From a virus: DNA of 26,989 nucleotides. The stretch lies in IMG/VR virus record IMGVR_UViG_3300008113_000544, positions 1 to 26,989 of that record; one strand, given 5' to 3'. Shown piece after piece: positions 14,469-23,893 of the stretch. The notes below the pieces were generated by a model. That model did no database searches. It had not been told where the DNA came from and saw nothing but the letters and a program-made list of their open reading frames with translations. Every line of letters starts with the position of its first letter. Within the stretch, counting starts at the first letter, position 1. A program made the translations under genes and the position numbers.

Positions 14469-17400
14469 TAATCCACAGACTCCAGTTTATCTTGTTCTAA
14501 GAACCTGTTATACCAAGATGAAAATTGAGTATCTTGTTTTTTAAGTTCACTAGTATATTGTTCCCATGCCTCTAATAAGGCTTTATTAGAAGTAGCAGTA
14601 ATGCTTTTGCTTCCACCAAAACTTTCACGATTCTTCAACTCAGCAATTAAATCATCACGTGAAGCCATATAATCACGCATCAAAGCCCAAGCAGTTGAAT
14701 CGTTTTCTCTTATAAATTTTTCATCTGAAATAATCGCATCAATTGCTTTAATGTTATTTTTCCAGGCACCCATTTCGTACACATCAAAATCGTTAGCCCA
14801 ATTTTTATTATTGGCTCTCAGTTCAGCAATGAAACCTTTTTTAATCTCGGCATATGGTTGACCAGCATTACTTGACAAAGAAGTAATACCTGCTTTTTCA
14901 AGTTCAGCATCAAAACCATCCATGAACTTATTAAATTCAATCCAACCAGAAACCACATCTTGACGTTTAATAGCATCAACAGGTGAAAGTTTTTTACGAT
15001 ACTTATCGTTACTTCCAGGGATAATATCTGTTGTTAATTGCCAAACATATGATGCTTTGTCAAAATCACGTTCAACACCATCATTGCTAATGAGTTGAAC
15101 AAGTTCAGGACTATAACCTGCAACATCACTTACAAGTTCACTGTTTTTCTTTAAACGGCGAACAGATTCTGGGCTTGCATCAGAACCAGCAATATTCTTA
15201 GTACCAGAAAGTGCTAGAACAAAGTACTCTGGGTATCTTTCGTAGAAACGTTCTTGTGCACTTTTGCCCTGAGCATCAGTACCAGTCTGTTGTTCTTTAC
15301 GCCATTCCTGAATATAAAATTCGTACTCTGAACGATATTGTGGAATAACTGGAAGAGTAGCGTTAGTTAAGAAACGAAGAAGATAAAACGCACTAGTCCT
15401 TTTATTTATTTCTTCAAAAGTAGGTTCAGTTTCACGTTTACCATCTCTGTAACGTTGCATTTCAACAGCGTACAAATCAGTTAAACTATTTGCGTATTCT
15501 TTAGAAGCAGGACCTCTAGTACCAGCAATTACACGTTTAAGAGTTGCTGGGAATACTAAATCCCAAGACCCTGGTTCAGTTGAAGGACCATTCTGTAAAA
15601 CTAAATCAAATAATTCTTTAGCAGGAACTGGAACACCAAATTTTTCAGATGCAGCATAATTAATATCTGGATTGTTCTTTAATACTTGTGAAACAGCAAC
15701 TTGAAGTATTGGACCTGCACCTGGGTTCCACCAAGGGTCGCCAGCAAGCACAAGGTTAAAGCCACGTTTAGGGAAACGCATAACAGCATCTTTACCTACA
15801 ACTTCTTCAAACCATTTAGGTAATATTCTTGATGCTTGAAAAGTAATATAACTATCACCAGTAATAGGGTCTGTTTCTTGGAACCCTGCTTTTTCAGGAG
15901 CATTCCAAATCTGTAAAGCACGACCAACTATTTGAGGATTTTCAAAACCAATTCTTCCCCAAGTTCTAACAGTATTTAATTGTGCTTGGATAAATGGGGA
16001 AAAGAATGCAAATACTGAAGCAAAGTTTGAGTATCTTTGAATTGTGTATAAAGTATTATTAGTTTCTTTCATGGCAACACGATGTGCATTCGCCACAAAC
16101 ATATCTGCAACTTTATTGAAATCGTCTTGTGTTTTAATAGCACCACGAGCAATTGCTTGGTCTACCTGTTGTGATACTGCACGATTATACACAGCATTGT
16201 AGAAAGGGTGACGAACTAAAGTATCTTCAGGTAAAGCACCAATGTATTTAAATATCTTATTAACAGTTTGCTTATAAGAAGTCATGAATCTTTTTTGAGA
16301 TTCTGCCGCTAATAAACCACCATTGATTGGGATTAAATCAGTTCTATTTTCTAAAACTTTTCTAATCTCTGCAGTTGAAACAGTCTTTTCAGATAGTTTA
16401 CGTCTAAGTTGAGCATCTGGAAATGCTTGCTTCATATATAAAGCAAGTTTAACTAAATGAACTCTTACCTCTTCAGCATCTTTCCAGTTAACACCAGAGT
16501 CAATTAAATCTTTACGAAGTTTTTCAATATTAACATTCTTGTCAATAAATTTAATATTGTTATCAAGTCTGCCTCTATTTGCTGCTCTAACAATAGAAGC
16601 AACTATACTTTCTGGGTTAACAGAACGCATAAGTAAACGTGCTGCTTCATCATTCTTGTACACTCTTGCAGAATCAGCAACAGCAGAAAAATAGTTTTCA
16701 TTCCAATTGCCATTGATGTCTTTAGGTGCAATACGGGAAACACCCATATTAACATAATTTTTACGAGAGAACTCTTCACCAATAGCCATTGGGTTAGATA
16801 GTTCTAAAGATGTTTTACGTTGTGCACTTGAAGCATCCATAGCGTATTCACCAATGTTGCCTTCGAAAGCACCTTGGAATTTAATACCATTATGAACAAC
16901 TGCTTTTTGACCTAAACGATAACGGTTACCTTTGATACCTTTACGTTCAGCAGATTTAACATAGTTATCAATGTTCTGTTCTGCTTTAGCAATTGATGAT
17001 TCAATTAATTGTAAACGATTATCTATTTCTTTAATTTTATCGTTATATCTTTGTTTAGCAGCCTTTTGAGTTACTTTGTTTAAACTTTTAACGGTTTCTT
17101 TACGTGCAGCCAAAGCAACTCTTTTATCTGCTTGGAATAAACGTATTTCACCTTTTTGAACATCAATCATTTCTTGCCAGGTACCAATTACTCTTGGAAC
17201 ACCAGGTCCAGCCTTGGATACAACTAAACCTTTATCAGCGTTAATCATATCTAATTTATTTTTAACAGAGGCTAATCTGTTTCTAGTGAAGTTAGAAATA
17301 CCTTCAACTGGTCTGGCATAGTTCATGAAACCATTCATGTAAGCCATAGCACGAAGACTACCTTCACCAACGTTACGTTGTGGGTAACCTAAACGCATAA

Positions 17401-19093
17401 GCGTTGCTGGTCTCCAGAATGAATCAAATAAAGTATAAGCAGAGTTCAATGCATCAGTTGTGTATGCATAACCCTTTTTGATTAAATTACCATGCTCATC
17501 AGCAATCTTTTGAAAAAGTCTGATATCAATCATTGGTAAAGCATCAGGAAGTTGGGAAGATACAAAAGGTACAAAAACTTTACGTCCCTCTTCGTCAAAG
17601 AAGAAGCCTTTTTCTCTAGCCATTGTTAAAGTACTATTACGTCTTCTAACAGTTTCTTGATAAATTACATCACCAAGGTTATTTAACTTATCTGCTGGAA
17701 CGTCAGTAAAATCTCTCATTATTTTAGATTTAGTTCTTGCATCTAAAGTTTCATTGAATCCTTTAGCGATAACAATATCTGTTAAGGCTTTACGTTCAAT
17801 AAGTTCAGCAATCTGTGCACGTTCAGCATCAGTTTTTGCAGCAACGTATTTATTTATGAATCTACGTTTTAATTCCTGTCCTGGCTTATTAGCCCAAGGT
17901 TTAACTTGGTCCATGAACGCAATAAGTTCATCAGAAGAACCAGTAGAATTAATACCTTTAGTTGTTATCCAACCAGATGGGCGTTGACGACCACCCCAAG
18001 TCATTACACGCATAATGCCATGAAATGGTGTTAATTGGAAATCGTCAGCAATCCAACCAAGACCTCTTTGCTGTGCAGCAGAACGACCAAACGCTGCTCT
18101 TAAACTTTCAGTTGCACCAAATCTGGTAGCACCACCTGAGTAAGAGAAAACATTCTGTTTTGCTAATTCTAATGCTTGAGCAAACAGTTCATCTTTCTTT
18201 AACACACCTTTGAATTCACCAAGGTGAGCATTTAGTTCATCAGGTGAGTTTAATAGTTCAGCATTAATGTCACGACCAGGACGTAATTTATCAATTTTAC
18301 GTTGTTGGCGTTTAATAACTGCAGCAACATCAGCATTGTTTGCTGATTTTTCTAACAACTTAACAGAAGCATCATCACCAAGGACTGCTTTTAATACAGT
18401 CTTGCCAACTTCTTTATCTGTAATGTTACCGAAAACTGAAGCGAGAAGTTCAGGATTGGATGAGCGTCTTACTGTTTTATTTTTTAGTAACGCTGCGGCA
18501 TCCATATCAGGTCTGACAACTTCATCAAGGAACCTGTCCCAACCACCTTTGGTTACAGCCTTACTGATTTCTTCTGCAGTTTTAGGTAAACGTTGTTCAA
18601 TTAAACCTGGGATATCTAACTTACCAACTTTAGCACCAACACGTGCTACTTTGATAGCCTTACCACCAATAACTAGTGGGTCAGCAAACCAGGTTACAAC
18701 AGCGTCAACAGAACCAGATGCTAATTTACCAACAATTTCAGTTTCAAATGCTTGCTTACGTTGTTGTTCATCATAGATGTTGAAATCTTTTTTAAACATT
18801 GTTGGTGTTTTATCACCAAGAATTTGGGCAGCACCACGGATAGCAGTAAGAGGAGAAGGTAAATCAGAAGCAGCAAGGAATGCTTGCCCTGGGCTAATGT
18901 CTTTAGATTTTTCGTAAGTCTTTCGAATATCTGTTAATTGAATACCATCTTTATATTCAGGATTATCAACGTCAGTTAAAAGACCTGCTGTGCTAACGCC
19001 TCTACCAATTTTTTCGGCAACGTTAGTATAGCCTCTAAGGAAATTGCCAAAACCATCAGTTAATGACTTTCCAAAATCGTTTAATAAACTCAT
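14468..19093 (-). CDS. Giant internal virion/ejection protein (1541 residues)
   Basis: The largest gene here. The N-terminal about 200 residues have Gly/Ala-rich helices (AFLAASDLPSPLTAIRGAAQ). Around 545-575 is LFDSFWRPATLMRLGYPQRN, a motif I recall from very large actinophage virion proteins. About 640-720 is a strong coiled coil. About 1015-1045 is a hydrophobic stretch (SNFASVFAFFSPFIQAQLNT). The rest is Lys/Glu-rich and helical. There is no lytic transglycosylase, peptidase or RNA-polymerase motif that I can identify. Size, helix content and position after the portal fit the long proteins that short-tailed phages keep in the head and eject ahead of DNA. The Shine-Dalgarno sequence is poor; translation may depend on the 18-codon frame ending 12 bp upstream. 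Confidence 0.7.
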   Translation of the reverse strand: MSLLNDFGKSLTDGFGNFLRGYTNVAEKIGRGVSTAGLLTDVDNPEYKDGIQLTDIRKTYEKSKDISPGQAFLAASDLPSPLTAIRGAAQILGDKTPTMFKKDFNIYDEQQRKQAFETEIVGKLASGSVDAVVTWFADPLVIGGKAIKVARVGAKVGKLDIPGLIEQRLPKTAEEISKAVTKGGWDRFLDEVVRPDMDAAALLKNKTVRRSSNPELLASVFGNITDKEVGKTVLKAVLGDDASVKLLEKSANNADVAAVIKRQQRKIDKLRPGRDINAELLNSPDELNAHLGEFKGVLKKDELFAQALELAKQNVFSYSGGATRFGATESLRAAFGRSAAQQRGLGWIADDFQLTPFHGIMRVMTWGGRQRPSGWITTKGINSTGSSDELIAFMDQVKPWANKPGQELKRRFINKYVAAKTDAERAQIAELIERKALTDIVIAKGFNETLDARTKSKIMRDFTDVPADKLNNLGDVIYQETVRRRNSTLTMAREKGFFFDEEGRKVFVPFVSSQLPDALPMIDIRLFQKIADEHGNLIKKGYAYTTDALNSAYTLFDSFWRPATLMRLGYPQRNVGEGSLRAMAYMNGFMNYARPVEGISNFTRNRLASVKNKLDMINADKGLVVSKAGPGVPRVIGTWQEMIDVQKGEIRLFQADKRVALAARKETVKSLNKVTQKAAKQRYNDKIKEIDNRLQLIESSIAKAEQNIDNYVKSAERKGIKGNRYRLGQKAVVHNGIKFQGAFEGNIGEYAMDASSAQRKTSLELSNPMAIGEEFSRKNYVNMGVSRIAPKDINGNWNENYFSAVADSARVYKNDEAARLLMRSVNPESIVASIVRAANRGRLDNNIKFIDKNVNIEKLRKDLIDSGVNWKDAEEVRVHLVKLALYMKQAFPDAQLRRKLSEKTVSTAEIRKVLENRTDLIPINGGLLAAESQKRFMTSYKQTVNKIFKYIGALPEDTLVRHPFYNAVYNRAVSQQVDQAIARGAIKTQDDFNKVADMFVANAHRVAMKETNNTLYTIQRYSNFASVFAFFSPFIQAQLNTVRTWGRIGFENPQIVGRALQIWNAPEKAGFQETDPITGDSYITFQASRILPKWFEEVVGKDAVMRFPKRGFNLVLAGDPWWNPGAGPILQVAVSQVLKNNPDINYAASEKFGVPVPAKELFDLVLQNGPSTEPGSWDLVFPATLKRVIAGTRGPASKEYANSLTDLYAVEMQRYRDGKRETEPTFEEINKRTSAFYLLRFLTNATLPVIPQYRSEYEFYIQEWRKEQQTGTDAQGKSAQERFYERYPEYFVLALSGTKNIAGSDASPESVRRLKKNSELVSDVAGYSPELVQLISNDGVERDFDKASYVWQLTTDIIPGSNDKYRKKLSPVDAIKRQDVVSGWIEFNKFMDGFDAELEKAGITSLSSNAGQPYAEIKKGFIAELRANNKNWANDFDVYEMGAWKNNIKAIDAIISDEKFIRENDSTAWALMRDYMASRDDLIAELKNRESFGGSKSITATSNKALLEAWEQYTSELKKQDTQFSSWYNRFLEQDKLESVD

Positions 19094-19105
19094 TGACCAT
19101 ATTCT

Positions 19106-19162
19106 TTAGTTAAAAGTGTCAAGATATTTAGAAAATTGTAAAGCCCAACGAGGTGTATCCAT
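19106..19162 (-). CDS. Possible 18-residue peptide upstream of the giant protein
   Basis: ATG one base after the stop of the MPRGGYQKP gene opens an 18-codon frame, MDTPRWALQFSKYLDTFN, ending 12 bp before the giant gene's ATG. The peptide resembles the C-terminal end of the gene just upstream (TPATFRTFTKHLESL): T-P, aromatic, (S/T)K(Y/H)L(D/E). It could be a coupling peptide, or the remnant of a duplicated C-terminus. Too short for firm support. Confidence 0.3.
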   Translation of the reverse strand: MDTPRWALQFSKYLDTFN

Positions 19163-19163
19163 T

Positions 19164-19643
19164 TTACAAACTTTCTAAATGTTTAGTAAATGTCCTAAAA
19201 GTTGCAGGAGTGCCTTCCATGTTTGCAACGTTTCTAAAAATTGGAAGATATGAAGATAACTTCATTAGGTCTTGTTTTTGCTCAGAATCTGGTTGACCAG
19301 TACCCATAGGTAAACCAATATCTGTTGGTCTTAAACCTTCACCAAAAGACATACCATTAGTAATTGCTTCTTCTGGTCTTTGAGTTGGGTCAGTTAAAGA
19401 ACCAAGTTTTTCTTTACCAGCAGTAGATGTAGGAGAAACGTTAATGCTTAAATTTCTAACAGGTTCTGATTTTGCAATAGGTGCACCAGACATCTGTTGT
19501 TGCATTGCTTTACGTTCACCATATCCTCCACCTGAAGGAATGTTTTCTTTCGCATTATTCTCAACTGCTTTACGTTTAGATAATGCACCTGGTGGTGAAA
19601 CTACAGCACCATTAGTAGGTTTTTGATATCCGCCTCTTGGCAT
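19164..19643 (-). CDS. Actinophage protein of unknown function after the portal (MPRGGYQKP family)
   Basis: 159 residues, starting MPRGGYQKPTNGAVVSPPGA, with LTDPTQRPEEAITNG near 83-97 and a C-terminal amphipathic segment GTPATFRTFTKHLESL. This start, the PT(Q/E)RPxExxTxG centre and a short C-terminal helix define a small protein that I know from many actinophages directly downstream of the portal. It is mostly disordered (Gly/Pro/Ser-rich). AAGGATAA precedes the ATG, three bases after the portal stop. Function is unknown; a short chaperone or portal partner is conceivable. Confidence 0.8.
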   Translation of the reverse strand: MPRGGYQKPTNGAVVSPPGALSKRKAVENNAKENIPSGGGYGERKAMQQQMSGAPIAKSEPVRNLSINVSPTSTAGKEKLGSLTDPTQRPEEAITNGMSFGEGLRPTDIGLPMGTGQPDSEQKQDLMKLSSYLPIFRNVANMEGTPATFRTFTKHLESL

Positions 19644-19646
19644 AGT

Positions 19647-21236
19647 TTATCCTTGTATTTGAGTTAAGATTGACGCTAAATCAATTGGTTGTTGTTGTTG
19701 TTCCTGGGGAGCCCCTGAAGGTGCTGCTGGAGCCGAGGGGACGGGTTGCTCAACAGGAGCAGGTGAGGTTCCTCCAGGGGCAAATTGTGGGGCTGGGGCA
19801 GGTGCAGGAGCGGGAGCAGGGGCAAATATTTTACTTACTGCTTCCTCTATTGCTGTACCTTTTTGTCTTTCTTTTATAACCTCAGCCATTTTCATTGCTA
19901 AATCTGAAGCATCCTGACCTTGTGCAGTCATTTGTGGAATTGCTTGTGCTAGTTGTGACATTGCAGCGTTCAAATTGTCACGCATACGTTGAACATCAAT
20001 CTGTTGTTGTTCACCTGTAACGTTCATTGACCAAGGCAGTTCACGCATTACAAAATCTCTAGATACTAAATCAGCACCTAATGCTTGTAGTGAGAATATT
20101 AAAGCACGTGATGGGTCAAGTCCTGCCATTAGACCGTAACGTACTTGAATGTTGTTATCCCCGTTGATATCTTTTCCAGGGATGTAAGTCAATTCATAAG
20201 GGGAACCATTTCGTTCACCATAGATTGATTTTTCAAAATTGAATAATGTTTCATCAATTCTGAATGCAAGACTTAATACATCTTCAAAGGTGTCAGCAAG
20301 TATTTGTTGACCTGTTTTAACTTGTGTATCGAAAGCACCTAATAATGCTTGAACACCTTGACCTGTAACTATGGAAGCATCTAGAACACCTGAACGTCCT
20401 TCAGGATATCTGGAACCTAGACGCATTTCGCGTTGTAATATTTCGGATTGTGTGAATACTCCTGGTGGTAAATCCATACCAACTTTACGAATATTCTGTG
20501 GTTGTGAAGTTCTTAGAACAGCATCTGGACCGAAAGCGAATTCTTGTACATCGTTAGGTACAGCAAGTGGTGCGTTAACAGATTTTTCTGCAGCATCCAT
20601 TGCAAGGTAAGCAAAACGTGCACGTGCTATTTGTACCCATAGAACATCATCGAACTGTCCACGTGGTTCATCATCAATACCTGGTTTAATTGCTACACGT
20701 ACCATCAGTTCACCCATTGGGTTTTCTGTTTGGCGTAGAACAAAGTTACCTTTAGTTGGTAAGAATAAAACTACTTGGTCAGCGTCTTCGTATCGAATCA
20801 TTTCGATTGGTGCATTGTAATCAACTGTTGCAGAGTTAGTTCCTGCAAGAATTGCACCTTGGTACTCTGGGAACTCGGCAATGAGTTCACCAACGCTTTT
20901 CATGTAACGCTTAGAGAAAGAAATAAGTCTTTTAAATCTGTCAAACTCTGGGTATGAACCCATTGGGTTTTCAATACGTATGAAAGGTAAACCAGATTCT
21001 TCGTTAGGTTCAACAATGAATGGTAGGAAACCATAAGTGCCGTACCAGTCTGCACCTGTGTACATTTGGGTTTGTAGACGTGATGTTTGAATGTAGTTAT
21101 TTGCTATAAGTGTTCTGGTGTCAGCGTTCTTTTTAGCCCTATCACCATTGTTGCGTGAAATGCAGTTGAATGATGGAAGAGGTGCTAGTACTTCGGCAAC
21201 GTCACGTGCAGCAACATCAACAAAGTTGGCAACCAT
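19647..21236 (-). CDS. Portal protein
   Basis: 529 residues. It forms the dodecameric ring at the head vertex through which DNA is packed and released. It starts MVANFVDVAARDVAEVLAPL, followed by PSFNC and further portal-like blocks (TGADWYGTYGFLPFIVEPNE, RIENPMGSYPEFDRFKRLI). The C-terminal 60 residues are low-complexity (APAPAPAPAPQFAPG, QEQQQQP). Terminase upstream and actinophage gene order support the call. The N-terminus looks short: related portals have tens of residues before VANFVDVAARD, the called ATG has no Shine-Dalgarno sequence, and an ATG at 21268 with the plausible start MLTVEQIAIKQ is out of frame. Confidence 0.85.
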   Translation of the reverse strand: MVANFVDVAARDVAEVLAPLPSFNCISRNNGDRAKKNADTRTLIANNYIQTSRLQTQMYTGADWYGTYGFLPFIVEPNEESGLPFIRIENPMGSYPEFDRFKRLISFSKRYMKSVGELIAEFPEYQGAILAGTNSATVDYNAPIEMIRYEDADQVVLFLPTKGNFVLRQTENPMGELMVRVAIKPGIDDEPRGQFDDVLWVQIARARFAYLAMDAAEKSVNAPLAVPNDVQEFAFGPDAVLRTSQPQNIRKVGMDLPPGVFTQSEILQREMRLGSRYPEGRSGVLDASIVTGQGVQALLGAFDTQVKTGQQILADTFEDVLSLAFRIDETLFNFEKSIYGERNGSPYELTYIPGKDINGDNNIQVRYGLMAGLDPSRALIFSLQALGADLVSRDFVMRELPWSMNVTGEQQQIDVQRMRDNLNAAMSQLAQAIPQMTAQGQDASDLAMKMAEVIKERQKGTAIEEAVSKIFAPAPAPAPAPAPQFAPGGTSPAPVEQPVPSAPAAPSGAPQEQQQQPIDLASILTQIQG

Positions 21237-21268
21237 TGCTTTATTGCAATTTGTTCAACAGTTAACAT
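21237..21268 (-). other. Out-of-frame alternative portal N-terminus
   Basis: On the minus strand ATG at 21268 begins MLTVEQIAIKQ with AAAGAAAG upstream, then runs directly into the portal sequence but two bases out of phase with it; its own frame stops after about 27 codons. A one-base insertion or two-base deletion would join it to MVANFVDVAARD. This suggests a frameshift or deletion at the 5' end of the portal gene, either biological or from assembly. Confidence 0.4.
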
Positions 21269-21287
21269 TATCTGCTTTCTTTAAAAT

Positions 21288-21938
21288 CTAAGGTTTAAAT
21301 TTATCTGGGAATTTTTTTCTTAATGCTGAGTGTTTAGCAATGTTTCTGTCAATAAGTCTTGAAGGTTGACTTGCTGGGGTCTTACCAATTTTACCTTTAA
21401 GGTTTTTAGAATTAACATTATTGATTAAAGCATTTTTCATTTTAGCAAGGTCTTTAGGACCTTTTGACTTTAATGCTTGACCTATTCTAGGTGAATTAAA
21501 TTCATATTCTTCAGCAGCCAATTGATAGGCTTTTTTACGATTACCACCTATAAATTTAGTACCAGTATTTTTAAGTGTTTTATCCCAAGAATTTGCCATT
21601 TGATTAACTATTTGACGTTCGCCTTTATTACCTTTACCTTTAACAATTTCATTGCGAAGATTCTTTTGAAATTTTTTGGATGCTATCGCTTTAGCAGCAG
21701 CAACTCCGCCTTTGCGTGCTAGTCCTGCACCACCGACCATTGAAGCAACCTGTGCTGCACCTTTAACAACAGATTTTACTTGTTTAGTGTTATAGGCTTT
21801 TTTCTGTGCAGGTGTCATTGCTTTATATTTTTTAGTATTAGCAGAAATTGCTTTTTGAACATCAGAAGCATTACCTTTACGATTAGATGCTCTTGATGTA
21901 CCCATTGATTTCTTACCAGTATCTTTTGGTCTTGGCAT
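21288..21938 (-). CDS. Basic protein between terminase and portal
   Basis: 216 residues, very Lys-rich. It starts MPRPKDTGKKSMGTSRASNR, with KAMTPAQKKAYNTKQVKS near 39-56, a Gly/Ala stretch AAQVASMVGGAGLARKGGVA near 60-80, then a basic C-terminal half. The first half shares its pattern with the protein at 8834-9517. It may be packaged in the head or bind DNA during packaging; no enzyme motif is visible. AGGAAG precedes the ATG closely. Family not recognised. Confidence 0.6.
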   Translation of the reverse strand: MPRPKDTGKKSMGTSRASNRKGNASDVQKAISANTKKYKAMTPAQKKAYNTKQVKSVVKGAAQVASMVGGAGLARKGGVAAAKAIASKKFQKNLRNEIVKGKGNKGERQIVNQMANSWDKTLKNTGTKFIGGNRKKAYQLAAEEYEFNSPRIGQALKSKGPKDLAKMKNALINNVNSKNLKGKIGKTPASQPSRLIDRNIAKHSALRKKFPDKFKP

Positions 21939-21946
21939 TATCTTCC

Positions 21947-23848
21947 TTACATGTAGAATTGTTGTTGTTGTTGATTAGCGTATTCTTCATCCAAGTCAAC
22001 AACCATTTGGGTATTAACTTGACCTCTAGTTGCCCACCTAGAAGTGGTAAATCTTGGGGCAAAGTTATTTCTTTCAAGCCATTCACGTGCAACAAGTTGG
22101 GTGAACCAAAGAGCCATAACCATGTCTTGTGGTTGTTTCTTCTGCATATCTGGTTTCCAGATAATCAGTTGGTTAACTAAGGCTTTCATACCTTCAGAGT
22201 TCTCAGTTGAAGGTAGATGAATCAGGTTTGAGTTCTTTTCGAACTTTCCTTCTCGTACATTCCCAAAGAGTGGAGCCATAGACGCAACACCGAATCCAAC
22301 GTCCCATTTGTTATTTCCAGTGTAATGCTCACGAAACTGGATTCCTCTTGAAGATAAAAAGTCTCGTATCGCCTCATCTTTGGTGAGGAAGAGTTGGAAA
22401 GCATTTTTTTCTACCACCACTACGTTAGGTTGATATTTGTGAGTCCAGTTCTCAATCAGTTCCCTAATTTTACCTGGAGTGGGTTCAGTCATGTTCATTG
22501 CATCAAGAATGTATTGGTTACTTGAGCCCATATCAACAGCCACACATACAGCAGCAGTGGCACCAGACATTGCAGGGTCAATACCAATAATGATTCTGAA
22601 ATTACCTTCTTCAGGATGTCCAGGTGCGTCAGGGTTTAGAACCCCAACTTTACGCATACCTTGAATTGAACCTGTTACAGCAAGTGGTGGGAATATGGAA
22701 TCATCTTCAACATCTTGTTGTTGATAAACCATTGCCCAAGTTTGGGGGGTGACTTCTGAACGCCTATTGAACAGCGTAGGACCATCCCACTTGGGAAACA
22801 ATCCATCAGAATCGGGTGTGGTGTCTTCATCGCCATCCCAGGGTCTATCAGACTTAGCCCAGAGAGTCACCCAGTTTTTGGGGTTATCGGAAAACTCCAA
22901 CACTGCTGGCATAGCCAAATATGTGAAAGGAGATTTACCACCAGACCAATGTTCTGGATTTCGAAGTTCACGGTACAAGTCATTAGTGCCGATACGTGTA
23001 CCAACAATTAGAAGTTTACCGTTCTTACCCAAACGGGTAATAACTTCCTGCTGCAACCATTTGATTTGCTTTTCCCACTCGTGGGCGTTGGCACCAGTAA
23101 TGCAGTCGTCCAAAATAATTAAATCAGCACGAGCACCATAAATTTGACCACCCATACCCAAAGCCTGAAGGGTAGGGTCTTTCTCAGATGAGTCCCTAGT
23201 TTCAGAACCTAAATAGACGGTGTCTGTTTTCCAGGTGTCTGCGTCATCTTTCCATCCACCTTCTGGTCCATAAGTCTTTTGTAATTTAGACCACCGAGGA
23301 TGGGATAATCTTTGCTTAATAGCGTAAACGAATTCGCGTGCTTTGTATAAAGTCTTTGAGACAATGATGATGCGAACGTTGGGGTCAAGTGCAATTCTAT
23401 AAGTCGAATAGTTAACCGTGATAGTTGTAGACTTAGCATGTTCAGGTGGGATATTAATGAGCACACGATTACGAGTCGCAGGTTCATAAACCATTGCGTC
23501 ATGCAACCACTCAGGTTCACCCTTTTCAAGAAGGGAGATAAAGTTCTGCTGATGCGGAAAAACTGCCATCTCAAGGTAATCCCTAGAGAACTCCTCAAAA
23601 GGAATCTTAAACTTGCCCGCATCCGTTGTCCCAGCCCTAACATCATCCCTTTTAATCTTAGCATCGTCCAACGCCAAGCGGAAGTCATCATCAGACTTAA
23701 CCCAATACTTAACAGTAACAGGTTTAATGCCAGCCATCTCACAGGCGGCGACAACAGTCATACCATTAGAAATACCCGTTAAAAAATTTTTTTTCTTCTT
23801 AGCCGACTCACCCTTCAAGTGGTGAGATATACCAGACTTTGCAGCCAC
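21947..23848 (-). CDS. terL: Terminase large subunit
   Basis: 633 residues: the ATP-driven motor and nuclease that packs DNA into the head. The N-terminal 15-70 form a helix-turn-helix-like region (ISNGMTVVAACEMAGIKPVT). The ATPase has a degenerate Walker A at 134-141 (PPEHAKST), Walker B LIILDD at 243-248 and a GTRIG coupling motif at 283-287. The RNase H-like nuclease has GIDPAMSG with D424, VVVE with E480 and D575 in QPQDMVMALW. The start is GTG at 23848, with GAAGGGG six bases upstream. No separate small terminase is visible in the window. It is the first gene of the leftward late operon. Confidence 0.95.
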   Translation of the reverse strand: MAAKSGISHHLKGESAKKKKNFLTGISNGMTVVAACEMAGIKPVTVKYWVKSDDDFRLALDDAKIKRDDVRAGTTDAGKFKIPFEEFSRDYLEMAVFPHQQNFISLLEKGEPEWLHDAMVYEPATRNRVLINIPPEHAKSTTITVNYSTYRIALDPNVRIIIVSKTLYKAREFVYAIKQRLSHPRWSKLQKTYGPEGGWKDDADTWKTDTVYLGSETRDSSEKDPTLQALGMGGQIYGARADLIILDDCITGANAHEWEKQIKWLQQEVITRLGKNGKLLIVGTRIGTNDLYRELRNPEHWSGGKSPFTYLAMPAVLEFSDNPKNWVTLWAKSDRPWDGDEDTTPDSDGLFPKWDGPTLFNRRSEVTPQTWAMVYQQQDVEDDSIFPPLAVTGSIQGMRKVGVLNPDAPGHPEEGNFRIIIGIDPAMSGATAAVCVAVDMGSSNQYILDAMNMTEPTPGKIRELIENWTHKYQPNVVVVEKNAFQLFLTKDEAIRDFLSSRGIQFREHYTGNNKWDVGFGVASMAPLFGNVREGKFEKNSNLIHLPSTENSEGMKALVNQLIIWKPDMQKKQPQDMVMALWFTQLVAREWLERNNFAPRFTTSRWATRGQVNTQMVVDLDEEYANQQQQQFYM

Positions 23849-23893
23849 TACACGCCCCTTCTAAAAGCCATTCTCATAAGCATGTGGGTTGTA

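Noticed and set aside
18267-18776. Long plus-strand open frame opposite the giant gene
   Set aside because: It is the antisense shadow of a well-supported 1541-codon gene, with no ribosome binding site or recognisable domain.
20631-20640. Single GTACCC/GGGTAC hexamers in late genes (for example in the portal and near 13656)
   Set aside because: They are isolated half-sites in coding sequence without a paired arm, expected by chance.
23209-23754. Long minus-strand frame inside the terminase gene
   Set aside because: Out-of-frame shadow of terL; the terL frame carries all ATPase and nuclease motifs.
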